Below, in pieces: positions 1 through 7,773 of a DNA stretch of 43,008 nucleotides. This DNA comes from an uncultured Lachnospiraceae bacterium (GTDB lineage: Bacteria > Bacillota > Clostridia > Lachnospirales > Lachnospiraceae). Position numbers and translations under genes: made by a program. Location of the stretch: positions 1 through 43,008 of the forward strand of contig CANQBX010000029.1 in the NCBI GenBank assembly GCA_947589095.1, read 5' to 3'. Each line of letters opens with the position of its first letter. Position 1 is the stretch's first letter. Under the pieces are notes generated by a model. The model was not told the DNA's origin. It made no database searches and saw only the letters and a program-made list of their open reading frames with translations.

Positions 1-72
1 TTTCCTGCAACACTAACGGCAACTTTTTTGCCGGGGTCTTTAGAAGTGGAAGTTAACTTTTCACTTCACTGG

Positions 73-115
73 AAAAAAGAATCACCCGTCCTCCTCAAAA
101 GAGAACGGGTGATTC
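73..115 (-). terminator. Intrinsic terminator after codY
   Basis: A perfect 11-bp inverted repeat (arms 79-89 and 105-115) is followed on the minus strand by six T residues (complement of 73-78). It lies 20 bp past the codY stop, so it should end the comM-dprA-topA-codY transcript. Positions 1-72, to its left, hold nothing I can identify. Confidence 0.9.
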
Positions 116-134
116 CGCGTTTCTGTTGCCGGTC

Positions 135-926
135 CTACTTGACGGCGCGGTTCCCGGGATTCTTGACCTGCCGAAGTTCGTCGAACACCACATCGTTCAG
201 CACTTTGATGTAGGTTCCCTTCATGCCGGAGGACCGTGACTCGATCACTCCCGCGCTCTCGAACTTCCGCAGCGCGTTCACGATCACCGAGCGGGTAATG
301 CCGACCCGGTCCGCAATCTTCGACGCCACCAGGATTCCCTCGTTGCCGTCCAGCTCCTCGAAAATATGGGTGATCGCCTCCAGCTCCGAGAACGACAGCG
401 TCCCGATGGCGGATTTGACGATCTGTATCTTCCTGGTCTCTTCCGCGTTCTCCTCGTTGACCGAGCGAAGCATCTCGAGACCGACAACGGTTGTTCCGTA
501 TTCACTGAGTATGATATCGTCGATGTTGTACTGGCAGTCCATCTTATAGATGAACAAGGTGCCCAGGCGCTCGCCCGCGATGTCGATGGGCGCTATGATG
601 GCCTGGTATTTCTTCACGTTCTCCTCCGTAAATCCCAGGGTCGCGAGATTTACGTTCTCCTTGGTGGAAAGGATGCTTAAAAGCCTCTCGTTTAAGAGCT
701 TGTCGATAAAACCTCCCAGATGCTCCCCGAGCAGTTCCTCGATCTCCTCCACACCGGGCCATGTGCCGATGCCGAGAACCTTTCCTTTCTTGCTGATGAC
801 CAGAATATTCGATTCCAGGATCTCACTCAGCACTTTACAGATGTCGTTGAAGACAACCTTATTGGAATTGTTGTTGTGCAACAATTTTCCAATTTTGCGT
901 GTTTTGTCTAACAACTGCACGCTCAT
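135..926 (-). CDS. codY: GTP/branched-chain amino acid sensing global repressor CodY
   Basis: CodY is the cytoplasmic regulator of low-G+C Gram-positives that binds GTP and isoleucine/valine and represses amino-acid uptake, biosynthesis and competence genes when nutrients are plentiful. The N-terminal two thirds are the GAF ligand-binding domain. The C-terminal winged helix is unmistakable: ASKIADRVGITRSVIVNALR followed by an E-S-R-S-x-GMKGTYI stretch. I start the gene at the ATG at 926 (MSVQLLDKTRKIGKLL, 263 aa, close to the usual ~260). It has AAAGGGG upstream and begins like other CodY proteins; an upstream in-frame start at 965 would add 13 unrelated residues. It is the last gene of the minus-strand cluster, followed by a terminator and preceded by its own promoter. 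Confidence 0.97.
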   Translation of the reverse strand: MSVQLLDKTRKIGKLLHNNNSNKVVFNDICKVLSEILESNILVISKKGKVLGIGTWPGVEEIEELLGEHLGGFIDKLLNERLLSILSTKENVNLATLGFTEENVKKYQAIIAPIDIAGERLGTLFIYKMDCQYNIDDIILSEYGTTVVGLEMLRSVNEENAEETRKIQIVKSAIGTLSFSELEAITHIFEELDGNEGILVASKIADRVGITRSVIVNALRKFESAGVIESRSSGMKGTYIKVLNDVVFDELRQVKNPGNRAVK

Positions 927-985
927 TACTTCCGAACCCCTTTCTCTGATGCAAAAAAGAGCCATAACTCTTGAGTGTCGCAGAA

Positions 986-1014
986 ATTATAGCATATCTC
1001 TTTTTGAATAACAA
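986..1014 (-). promoter_or_regulatory. codY promoter (sigma-A type)
   Basis: On the minus strand, TTGTTA (1009-1014) and TATAAT (986-991) are separated by exactly 17 bp, with TG one base upstream of the -10 hexamer (extended -10). The position, 60 bp before the chosen codY start and inside the topA-codY gap, suits a private codY promoter. An imperfect CodY-box-like 15-mer (1016-1030, 12/15 to AATTTTCWGAAAATT) adjoins the -35, which could allow autoregulation; that is inference. Confidence 0.7.
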
Positions 1015-1063
1015 CAGTTTTTTGAAATTTTAAACGCAAATTTCAAATTATAAATAATTATAT

Positions 1064-3184
1064 TTACAGTTCTTTCCTCGCAGCACTGTACCCGCAGGTT
1101 TCATTGCTGCAGAGAAGCTTGCTGCCCTTCTCCACCATATAGCTTCCGCACTTGGGACAGCGGGTCTGAGACGGTTTCTGCCACGACATGAAGTCGCACT
1201 CCGGGCTGTTGGCGCAGCCGTAATACCGCCTGCCTTTCCGGGTCTTCTTCTCCACCAGCTCGCCGCCGCATTTGGGACAGGCGACGCCGATCTTCTCCAG
1301 ATAAGGCTTTGTGTTCTTGCATTCCGGGAACCCCGGACAGGCCAGGAATTTCCCGTGAGGACCGTACTTGATGACCATACGGCGTCCGCAGAGCTCGCAG
1401 ATCTCATCGCTCTGTTCATCCTCGATCGTGACGGACTGCTGATCCTTCTCCGCCGCCTTCACGGCTTCGTCAAGATCCGGATAGAAATTACGCACTACGG
1501 TCTTCCAGTCCACGGAGCCATCTCCCACGCCGTCCAGCAGATATTCCATGTTGGCCGTGAACTTAAGATCCACGATGCTTGGGAAATTCTCCTTCATGAT
1601 GCGGTTCACCACCTCGCCCAGCTCCGTAACATACAGATTCTTCTTCTCCTTGGCCACATAACGGCGGCCTAAAAGGGTGGTGATCGTCGGCGCGTAGGTA
1701 CTGGGACGGCCAATGCCTTCCTCCTCCAGCGCTTTCACCAGGGACGCCTCCGTAAAATGAGCCGGCGGCTGGGTGAAATGCTGGCTTTCGCGCAGCTGAG
1801 ACAATTCCAACTCTTCCCCCTCGGTCAGATTCTCCAGGGACAGGCCCGTGTCCTCTTCATCGTCCTCCATGCCGGCGCACAGATAACCGTCGAACACACG
1901 CTTGGCCGCGGACAGGTTAAAATAATACTCTCCCGCCCTCACCTTCACCGCCATGGTCTCGTAGACCGCAGGCGTCATGCGGCTGGCCGCGAACCGTTTC
2001 CAGATCAGCTGATAGAGCCTGAACGAATCCCTTTCCAGAGAATCCTTTACCTGCGCAGGCGTCAGCCGGATGTCCGTGGGGCGGATGGCCTCATGAGCGT
2101 CCTGAACGTTGGCGCCTTTGCTCTTTACACGGGTGTCTTCCACGGCCGCATAGTTCGGGCCGTAAGTCTCCCCGATATAGGTGCGGGCGGCCGCGGCTGC
2201 CTCCTCTGCCACACGGGTAGAGTCGGTACGCAGATAGGTGATCAGTCCGATCGTTCCAAGACCTTTCACCGTCACGCCCTCATATAGCTGCTGGGCTAAA
2301 CGCATGGTTTTCTGGGTGGAGAAATTCAGGAGCTTTGAAGCCTCCTGCTGCAGGGTGCTGGTGGTAAACGGAAGCGGTGCCTTCTTGATACGCTCGCCCT
2401 TCTTCACTTCGTCCACCACATAGCGGCAGTCCCTGATGGCAGTCAGAACGCGTTCCACGCTCTCCTTCGATGTCAGTTCCATTCTGCCTTTTCCGTCACC
2501 GTAGAATCTGGCGGTCAGCGGCTTCTTCTTTCCTTTCCTGCCCGCCGCAGACGCCTTCGGATCCGCGGACGCGGAGGTATCGAGAAGATCCGCCTCCAGT
2601 TCCCAGTATTCCTCCGGGATGAACGCCTCGATCTCTTCCTCCCTGTCGCAGATCATGCGCAGAGCCGCGGACTGCACGCGCCCGGCGCTCAATCCGCGCT
2701 TTACCTTAGCCCACAATAACGGGCTGATGCGGTATCCCACCATCCGATCCAGGATACGCCTGGTCTGCTGGGCATCCACCAGGCTCATATCCAGCTGTCT
2801 CGGCTCCTTAAGAGAGGTCTTTACCGCATTCTTTGTTATTTCATTGAAACTGATGCGGTAGACTTTCTTTCCCTCGATCTCGTCCAGCTTGAGGGCTTTC
2901 ATTAAATGCCATGAAATGGCCTCGCCCTCCCGGTCCGGGTCGGTAGCCAGATAGATCACGTCCGCCTTCTTTACTTCCTTGCGAAGCTTCGCCAGAATGT
3001 CGCCTTTGCCGCGGATCGTGATGTACTTGGGCTCGTAGTCGTGTTCGACGTCGATGCCAAGCTGGCTCTTGGGAAGATCCCTGACGTGTCCGCCGGAGGC
3101 GTCCACTTCGTAATTGCTCCCCAGGAATTTCTTGATCGTCTTGACCTTCGCAGGTGACTCCACGATTACCAGATACTTTGCCAT
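1064..3184 (-). CDS. topA: DNA topoisomerase I (type IA)
   Basis: TopA relaxes negative supercoils by transient single-strand cleavage through a 5'-phosphotyrosine. All hallmarks are visible in the 706 residues: the TOPRIM domain with E9 in MAKYLVIVESPAKVKTI and the acidic TDPDREGE motif (81-88), the catalytic tyrosine Y317 in GLITYLRTDSTR, and C-terminal tetracysteine zinc ribbons from about residue 577 (CELCGRR, CPKCGGE, CPKCGSY, each with a second Cys pair). The start has a GAGGAG site. The gene begins 13 bp after dprA ends, so the two are cotranscribed; dprA-topA adjacency is typical of Firmicutes. Full length, nothing unusual. Confidence 0.98.
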   Translation of the reverse strand: MAKYLVIVESPAKVKTIKKFLGSNYEVDASGGHVRDLPKSQLGIDVEHDYEPKYITIRGKGDILAKLRKEVKKADVIYLATDPDREGEAISWHLMKALKLDEIEGKKVYRISFNEITKNAVKTSLKEPRQLDMSLVDAQQTRRILDRMVGYRISPLLWAKVKRGLSAGRVQSAALRMICDREEEIEAFIPEEYWELEADLLDTSASADPKASAAGRKGKKKPLTARFYGDGKGRMELTSKESVERVLTAIRDCRYVVDEVKKGERIKKAPLPFTTSTLQQEASKLLNFSTQKTMRLAQQLYEGVTVKGLGTIGLITYLRTDSTRVAEEAAAAARTYIGETYGPNYAAVEDTRVKSKGANVQDAHEAIRPTDIRLTPAQVKDSLERDSFRLYQLIWKRFAASRMTPAVYETMAVKVRAGEYYFNLSAAKRVFDGYLCAGMEDDEEDTGLSLENLTEGEELELSQLRESQHFTQPPAHFTEASLVKALEEEGIGRPSTYAPTITTLLGRRYVAKEKKNLYVTELGEVVNRIMKENFPSIVDLKFTANMEYLLDGVGDGSVDWKTVVRNFYPDLDEAVKAAEKDQQSVTIEDEQSDEICELCGRRMVIKYGPHGKFLACPGFPECKNTKPYLEKIGVACPKCGGELVEKKTRKGRRYYGCANSPECDFMSWQKPSQTRCPKCGSYMVEKGSKLLCSNETCGYSAARKEL

Positions 3185-3197
3185 GCCTCTTGCTCCT

Positions 3198-4301
3198 CTA
3201 GATCTTTTTCACATAATAATGGCCTGTCGGCTGCATAACATAACCCTTCAGCTCCAATTCAAGCAGAATCGTCATGCACTCCCCCAACGGCAGACCACTC
3301 TCTTCTACAACCTGGTCAAAGAACTTCGGTTGTAAATCTAAGCAACTATACACTATTTTTTCTTTCTTTGCAAGTGCATTTTCATTTTTTTTAGGAAGTC
3401 TTAACATCTTTTCATGCTTTATCTGAAAATACTCCAAAATGTCGTCAGGAGACGTCACGATTCCCGCTCCCTGCCGGATCAGCTGGTTGCATCCGCGGCT
3501 CAGATCCGACGTTACCATTCCCGGCACCGCCATCACCTCTCGCCCCTGCTCCAGCGCCAGCTCCGCCGTGATCAGGGATCCGCTCCTTTCTCTTGCCTCC
3601 GCCACGATGATCACATCCGCCAGCCCGCTGATCAGCCGGTTGCGCATCGGAAAATGCCCCTTTAAGGCTCCGCTGCCCAGCGGAAACTCGGAAATCACGC
3701 CGCCGCGCGCCGGAATTTCCAGATACATATTCAGATGTGTCCGCGGATAGCAGACATCCACGCCGCATCCGAGCACGGCATAGGTGTCGCCGTTCTCCAT
3801 AAGCGCCCCCTCATGTCCGGCCCCGTCGATGCCCAGCGCCATACCGCTGACGATCTGAATGCCGGCGCGGCTTAAGGACGCGCCAAGCATCCGGGCCATC
3901 TGAAGTCCGTAGCCGGAAGCAGCCCTGGCGCCGATGATCGCCGCGGAGGGACGGCCGTCGTCAGGAAAGCGGCCCTTCACATAGAGTCCTACAGGTTTCC
4001 CATAAATATGCTTAAGACGCTCCGGATATTCCTCATCCATGTAAGTAACGAACCGGATTCCCCGCTCTTCCAGGCTGCGGCATTCCCGCGCAGTCTCCGA
4101 AAGCTTCGGTTTCATATCATCGAAGCATGCGGCCGCCGGCCGGTTCAGGAGCTTTTCTTCCTTTAGCCGGCTTCCTTCCATATAATAAACAGCCTCGCAG
4201 GAACCGAAACGGTCCAGCAGCGTCTGGATCGTGATCGCCCCCAGCGGCGGAAGCTGACAGAGCCAGTAGAGATAATCCCGTTCTGTGAAATGTTCAGCCA
4301 C
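3198..4301 (-). CDS. dprA: DNA processing protein DprA (Smf)
   Basis: DprA binds incoming single-stranded DNA during transformation and loads RecA. The 367-aa protein has a short helical N-terminus, then a Rossmann-like DprA core: AAIIGARAASGYG (the G-S/A-R motif), GIQIVSGMALGIDGAGHEGAL, the TYAVLGCGVDVCYP stretch and FPMRNRLISGLAD. A C-terminal winged-helix domain (about 300-367) follows. Its start overlaps the end of comM by 8 bp, indicating translational coupling. With comM next to it, this is a competence/recombination pair, although no late-competence uptake genes lie in the window. Confidence 0.97.
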   Translation of the reverse strand: MAEHFTERDYLYWLCQLPPLGAITIQTLLDRFGSCEAVYYMEGSRLKEEKLLNRPAAACFDDMKPKLSETARECRSLEERGIRFVTYMDEEYPERLKHIYGKPVGLYVKGRFPDDGRPSAAIIGARAASGYGLQMARMLGASLSRAGIQIVSGMALGIDGAGHEGALMENGDTYAVLGCGVDVCYPRTHLNMYLEIPARGGVISEFPLGSGALKGHFPMRNRLISGLADVIIVAEARERSGSLITAELALEQGREVMAVPGMVTSDLSRGCNQLIRQGAGIVTSPDDILEYFQIKHEKMLRLPKKNENALAKKEKIVYSCLDLQPKFFDQVVEESGLPLGECMTILLELELKGYVMQPTGHYYVKKI

Positions 4302-5943
4302 GGCGCGTCACCTCCGATCCGGAAGACTGCCAATACTTTTCTTCCAGGCTCCGATAACCGATCGCCTCGCACAGATGCGCGTGACCGATCTGTTCCGCCC
4401 CGTCCAGATCCGCGATGGTTCTTGCCACCTTGAGTATCTTGGAATAGGCCCTGGCGCTCATGCCTTTCCTCTGGTAGACATCACGGAAAAATCCTTCCTC
4501 CTCCCGGCTAAGTCCGCAGAATCTGCGGATATCCTCGCCGGTCATCTGGCTGTTAAACCGGATCCGGCGGCCCGCGAACCGCTCCTTCTGGATCTCGCGG
4601 ACACGCTCCACACGCTGCCGGATCTGCCCGGAGGATTCTTCCTTCCGCTGCCCCCGCAGATCACCGAACTCTACAGGCGCCGCCTCTGTACAGATATCGA
4701 TCCGGTCCAGGATCGGCTTGGATATCTTCCCAAGATAGCGCCGGATCTGCTCCTCGCTGCAGTGACAACGGTTCCTGTCGGGAAAATGGCCGCACGGGCA
4801 GGGATTGGCCGCTGCCACCAGCATGAAATCCGCCGGGAATTCATACCTTCCGCTGACCCTCGAAAGGACGATCTTATGGCTTTCCAGAGGCTGCCGCAGA
4901 AGCTCGATGGCATTCTTCGAAAATTCCGGCAGTTCGTCCAGAAAAAGCACGCCGCCGCTGGCCAGCGACATCTCCCCCGGTTCCGGTGTCTTTCCCCCGC
5001 CCGTCAGCGCCTGCGCCGTCGCCGAATGGTGAGGGCTTCGAAACGGCCTTCTGGTCATAAACGGCTGCTCCTTCGGAAGCATGCCGCAGATACTGTAGAT
5101 CTTGGAGATCTCCAGCATTTCCTCCATCGTGCATGACGGCATGATCGTAGGGATCCGTTCCGCGATCATCGTCTTGCCGGTACCCGCCGGACCGATATAG
5201 AGCAGATTGTGGCGTCCGGCTGCCGCCACTTCTGTAGCTCTCTTCATAAGTCCCTGTCCCTGAACATCCCGATAATCGATATCATAGACGTCCCGCGAGA
5301 AGTCCGGAAATGCAGCCGCCGGCGGCAGATCCTCCTTTTCATCGGCACAATTTTCCACAGCGGACAGACCCGCATTAGCCGGATATCTCCCGGCCTTCGC
5401 ACCGCGGATATTCTCACTGTCATCGTTTCTGCCCCGATCGTTCACTTTCCCGATCAGATCCCCGATCTGCCCGACCCCTACGATCGTAAGCCCCGGTATC
5501 ATCTTCCCTTCCCGCACATTCTCCTCTGGCAGGTAGCAGACCTTCTTCCCGCAGTTCTTCGCCTCGATTACCATGGGCAGGATCCCGCGAACCGGCTTTA
5601 CAACGCCGTCCAGCCCCAGCTCCCCGATCAGTACGGAATCCTCAAGCTGCTCCCAGTTAAGTGCACCATGAGCTCCTAGAACCGCCGCCGCAATCGGCAG
5701 ATCAAAACCGGTTCCGCTCTTATGCACATCCGCCGGCGACAGATTTACCGTCACCTTCTTCGGCGGAAAGCGGAACCCTGCGTTCTTAAGCGCCGTCCTC
5801 ACCCGGTCCTGGGCCTCCCGCACCTCCGGCGCCAGCGCGCCGACCATCACAAAACCGGGCAGACCCTCCTGCACGTCCGCCTCCACATGAACAAGACAGC
5901 CTTCTACGCCCAGAAGGCCAATTCCACACACTTTACTAAACAC
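4294..5943 (-). CDS. comM: YifB/ComM family Mg-chelatase-like AAA+ ATPase
   Basis: ComM-type proteins are hexameric AAA+ helicases that promote branch migration during natural transformation. Order seen: N-terminal ChlI-like fold beginning MFSKVCGIGLLGVEG, the Walker A stretch IGPAGTGKTMIAERIP, the motif RPFRSPHHSAT, Walker B GGVLFLDELPEF, and the C-terminal Mg-chelatase subunit domain. I choose the GTG at 5943, with GAGGAGG just upstream (549 aa); this matches the family N-terminus, whereas the in-frame start at 5970 adds an arginine/glycine-rich tail with no family counterpart. First gene of the four-gene cluster. Confidence 0.95.
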   Translation of the reverse strand: MFSKVCGIGLLGVEGCLVHVEADVQEGLPGFVMVGALAPEVREAQDRVRTALKNAGFRFPPKKVTVNLSPADVHKSGTGFDLPIAAAVLGAHGALNWEQLEDSVLIGELGLDGVVKPVRGILPMVIEAKNCGKKVCYLPEENVREGKMIPGLTIVGVGQIGDLIGKVNDRGRNDDSENIRGAKAGRYPANAGLSAVENCADEKEDLPPAAAFPDFSRDVYDIDYRDVQGQGLMKRATEVAAAGRHNLLYIGPAGTGKTMIAERIPTIMPSCTMEEMLEISKIYSICGMLPKEQPFMTRRPFRSPHHSATAQALTGGGKTPEPGEMSLASGGVLFLDELPEFSKNAIELLRQPLESHKIVLSRVSGRYEFPADFMLVAAANPCPCGHFPDRNRCHCSEEQIRRYLGKISKPILDRIDICTEAAPVEFGDLRGQRKEESSGQIRQRVERVREIQKERFAGRRIRFNSQMTGEDIRRFCGLSREEEGFFRDVYQRKGMSARAYSKILKVARTIADLDGAEQIGHAHLCEAIGYRSLEEKYWQSSGSEVTRRG

Positions 5944-6049
5944 CGTACCTCCTCGCGCTGCTCTCCCCAATACGCGGAATCCGATGCGATACGCATCATT
6001 CAGTATTTCAGAATCAGACTGAAAATGAATTGTCGAAAATGATAATTTA

Positions 6050-6078
6050 AATATACTTCATGTATCAGAAAAACGCAA
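6050..6078 (-). promoter_or_regulatory. Candidate promoter of the comM-dprA-topA cluster
   Basis: On the minus strand, TTGCGT (6073-6078) and TATATT (6050-6055) are spaced 17 bp apart in an AT-rich patch, about 107 bp before the comM GTG. The -35 is weak (3/6), so this is the best visible candidate rather than a firm call. Confidence 0.35.
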
Positions 6079-6160
6079 GTGTTTTTCATGACTGGATCAC
6101 ATTTTACCGGCAGTGAGCAAGTGGACACTCTCGCGATAAGTTCATATATAATGTGTCATT

Positions 6161-6418
6161 GCACATAGTCGCGGAAGATACGCGAGAGGAAGCCCCGCCG
6201 CCTGCGCTCATGGTTCCGGATGGAAGAGGTTCTAAGACGAAAAGCGGCCGCCTCCGGGGCACCGTCAAATTCGGGAGAACTCTTGATGAGTTCTCCCTCA
6301 GCTTGCGCTCCGCCCCTGACTTGAGGTCAGGGGCTCCGACCCCGGCGGCGGCCGCTTTTCGCCTAAGAACCTCTAACCATCCTCCACAAATCGCGCAGAC
6401 GGCGGGGCTTCCTCTCGC
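6161..6418 (-). ncRNA. Structured element A (unnamed RNA-like or hairpin element)
   Basis: There is no protein gene here. Read on the minus strand, the sequence folds as nested stems. P1 pairs 6182-6206 with 6393-6418. Then comes an internal loop GCGCGATTT-x-x-GGA opposite CATGAGCGC. P2 pairs about 6225-6252 with 6345-6373. The closed end has two hairpins, GCCCCTGAC/GTCAGGGGC (6311-6334) and GGGAGAACTC/GAGTTCTCCC (6273-6297). The same unpaired sequences (CGGAGC, GGCGGAGCG, CTGAG, CGAATTTG) recur in element B. I call it ncRNA because paired regions covary and loops are conserved; a hairpin-type mobile repeat is the alternative. The family is not recognised and the transcribed strand is not proven. 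Confidence 0.55.
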
Positions 6419-6606
6419 TGTGTTTTCTCGGAAATCTGGTGCAGAATTATTTGCAGAAGCTGATAATCTTCTTGCCTGATTTTCCGGCAACCCAAATATA
6501 AACTTCCGCCAGACTGCATGGCCAACTGACTACACCGACAGATTCATCCAGCTAGCAAAACATCTAATCCGCGATACAAAAGCCCTGCTTTTTCCACCCA
6601 TCACGC

Positions 6607-6901
6607 CAGCGACAACACAGCGGGGCAGGCGGGGCCGGGACACATCCTGAGCGCGATTTACGGAGAAGGGTTAGTCTTTCTTAATGAGAAAACGCCGGTT
6701 TGAGGGCCGGAGCCCATGACCACAAGTCATGGGCGGAGCGGCAACCTGAGCGAGAATTTCTTCAGAAATTCTCGCGAATTTGCCGTTGCCCTCAAACCGG
6801 CGTTTTTGAATTTAGAAAGACTTCCCTTCGGAGTCATGAGCGCTCAGGATGTGTCCCGGCCCTGCCTGCCCCGCGTCCCCTTAGCGACCATGTGCGCAGA
6901 C
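6607..6901 (+). ncRNA. Structured element B (same family as element A, opposite orientation)
   Basis: Read on the plus strand it has the same plan as element A. P1 is about 6621-6654 with 6838-6874. The same internal loop appears (GCGCGATTT-x-x-GGAG on the 5' side, CATGAGCGC on the 3' side). P2 is about 6672-6706 with 6787-6823. The end hairpins are GCCCATGAC/GTCATGGGC (6712-6734) and GCGAGAATTTC/GAAATTCTCGC (6750-6774). A 3' flank GACCATGTGCGC resembles GACTATGTGC of element A. P1 and P2 arms share almost no primary sequence with A yet remain complementary. It ends five bases before the stop codon of the ABC-F remnant. The 188 bases between A and B (6419-6606) hold no gene or clear signal that I can see. 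Confidence 0.55.
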
Positions 6902-6906
6902 ATTTC

Positions 6907-7773
6907 TCACGTTCTCGTCTCCTCATACACCTCGAACCACTCCATGCAGGCCTCATTCCATGCCTCCCATGCCTTCCGCCATTTCTCCCGGATCCGCTCC
7001 TCTTCCTGAGGCTCCTCCTCCCACATCACTTCCATCCGCTCAAAACTCTCCTCCGCGGCTCTCCCCGCCTGCTCCAGCTTCTCTCCCGCCAGTCTTAATC
7101 TCCAATCCGCATACGCTTCCTCCTCCGGAATCTCCCTGAGCCTGTGACGCTCCGCCTTAGGCACAGCGCGGATCCCGGCGACCAGCGCCTCGTCCTCCGC
7201 AGCCACACGTGCAGTAATGGAATCCCCTTTCTCCCCTTTCCGCAGGCGCTCCAGATAATGCTCATACCCGAACGGATAATACATCACCTGCCCGTCCTCG
7301 AAGATCAGCATGCAGTCCGCCACCTGCCGCAGGAAATACCGGTCGTGAGACACGAACAGGATCGTCCCTTCATAGGCCTGAAACGCCGATTCCAGCGTTT
7401 CCTTGGCCTGAATGTCCATATGGTTCGTCGGTTCGTCCAGGATCAGGAAATTCGGCCGGCTCTGCAGAAGCTCCGCAAGCACCAGGCGAGCCTTCTCCCC
7501 TCCCGACAGATCCGACACCTTCGTCTGCGCGGCCCTGCCGCCGAAAAGGAAGGCCCCCAGGATCTGCCTTGCCTCCTTCTCCGTCAGAACCGGGAACAGA
7601 TCATGGAAATGCTCCGCCACGCTTTTCTCCGATTCGATCTCCGCGGAATGCTGGTCAAAATACCCGACGGTCACCTTCGCCCCGAGCCTGAGACTCCCCG
7701 AAATCGGAGGGAGAAGTCCGGCCGCCGTTTTCAGAAAAGTGGTCTTTCCCGCGCCGTTTCTCCCTAGATACAT
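6907..7773 (-). pseudogene. ABC-F family ATPase, 3' part only, interrupted by prophage
   Basis: The 288 codons encode the second nucleotide-binding domain of an ABC-F protein (soluble tandem-ATPase family acting on ribosomes). They start exactly at Walker A (GRNGAGKTTFLKT) and continue with the signature LSGGEKARLVLAELL, Walker B NFLILDEPTNHMDI and switch VSHDRYFLRQVA, followed by a Glu-rich helical C-terminal extension of about 100 residues. The first ATPase domain and inter-domain linker are missing because phage DNA begins right upstream. The in-frame ATG at 7773 is created at the junction and has no ribosome site, so a functional product is unlikely. The 5' half should lie past the far end of the prophage, outside this window. 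Base use is G+C-rich like the host genes. Confidence 0.9.

Noticed and set aside
28-213. Plus-strand ORF at the left edge
   Set aside because: It runs through the codY terminator and antisense to the codY 3' end; no start signal.
6104-6490. 128-codon minus-strand ORF across element A
   Set aside because: Composition follows the inverted-repeat stems, there is no ribosome site or family pattern, and the sequence is better explained as a structured element.
6700-7098. Plus-strand ORFs across element B and the ABC-F 3' end
   Set aside because: They read antisense through the ABC-F coding sequence and the hairpin stems; G+C-rich shadow frames.
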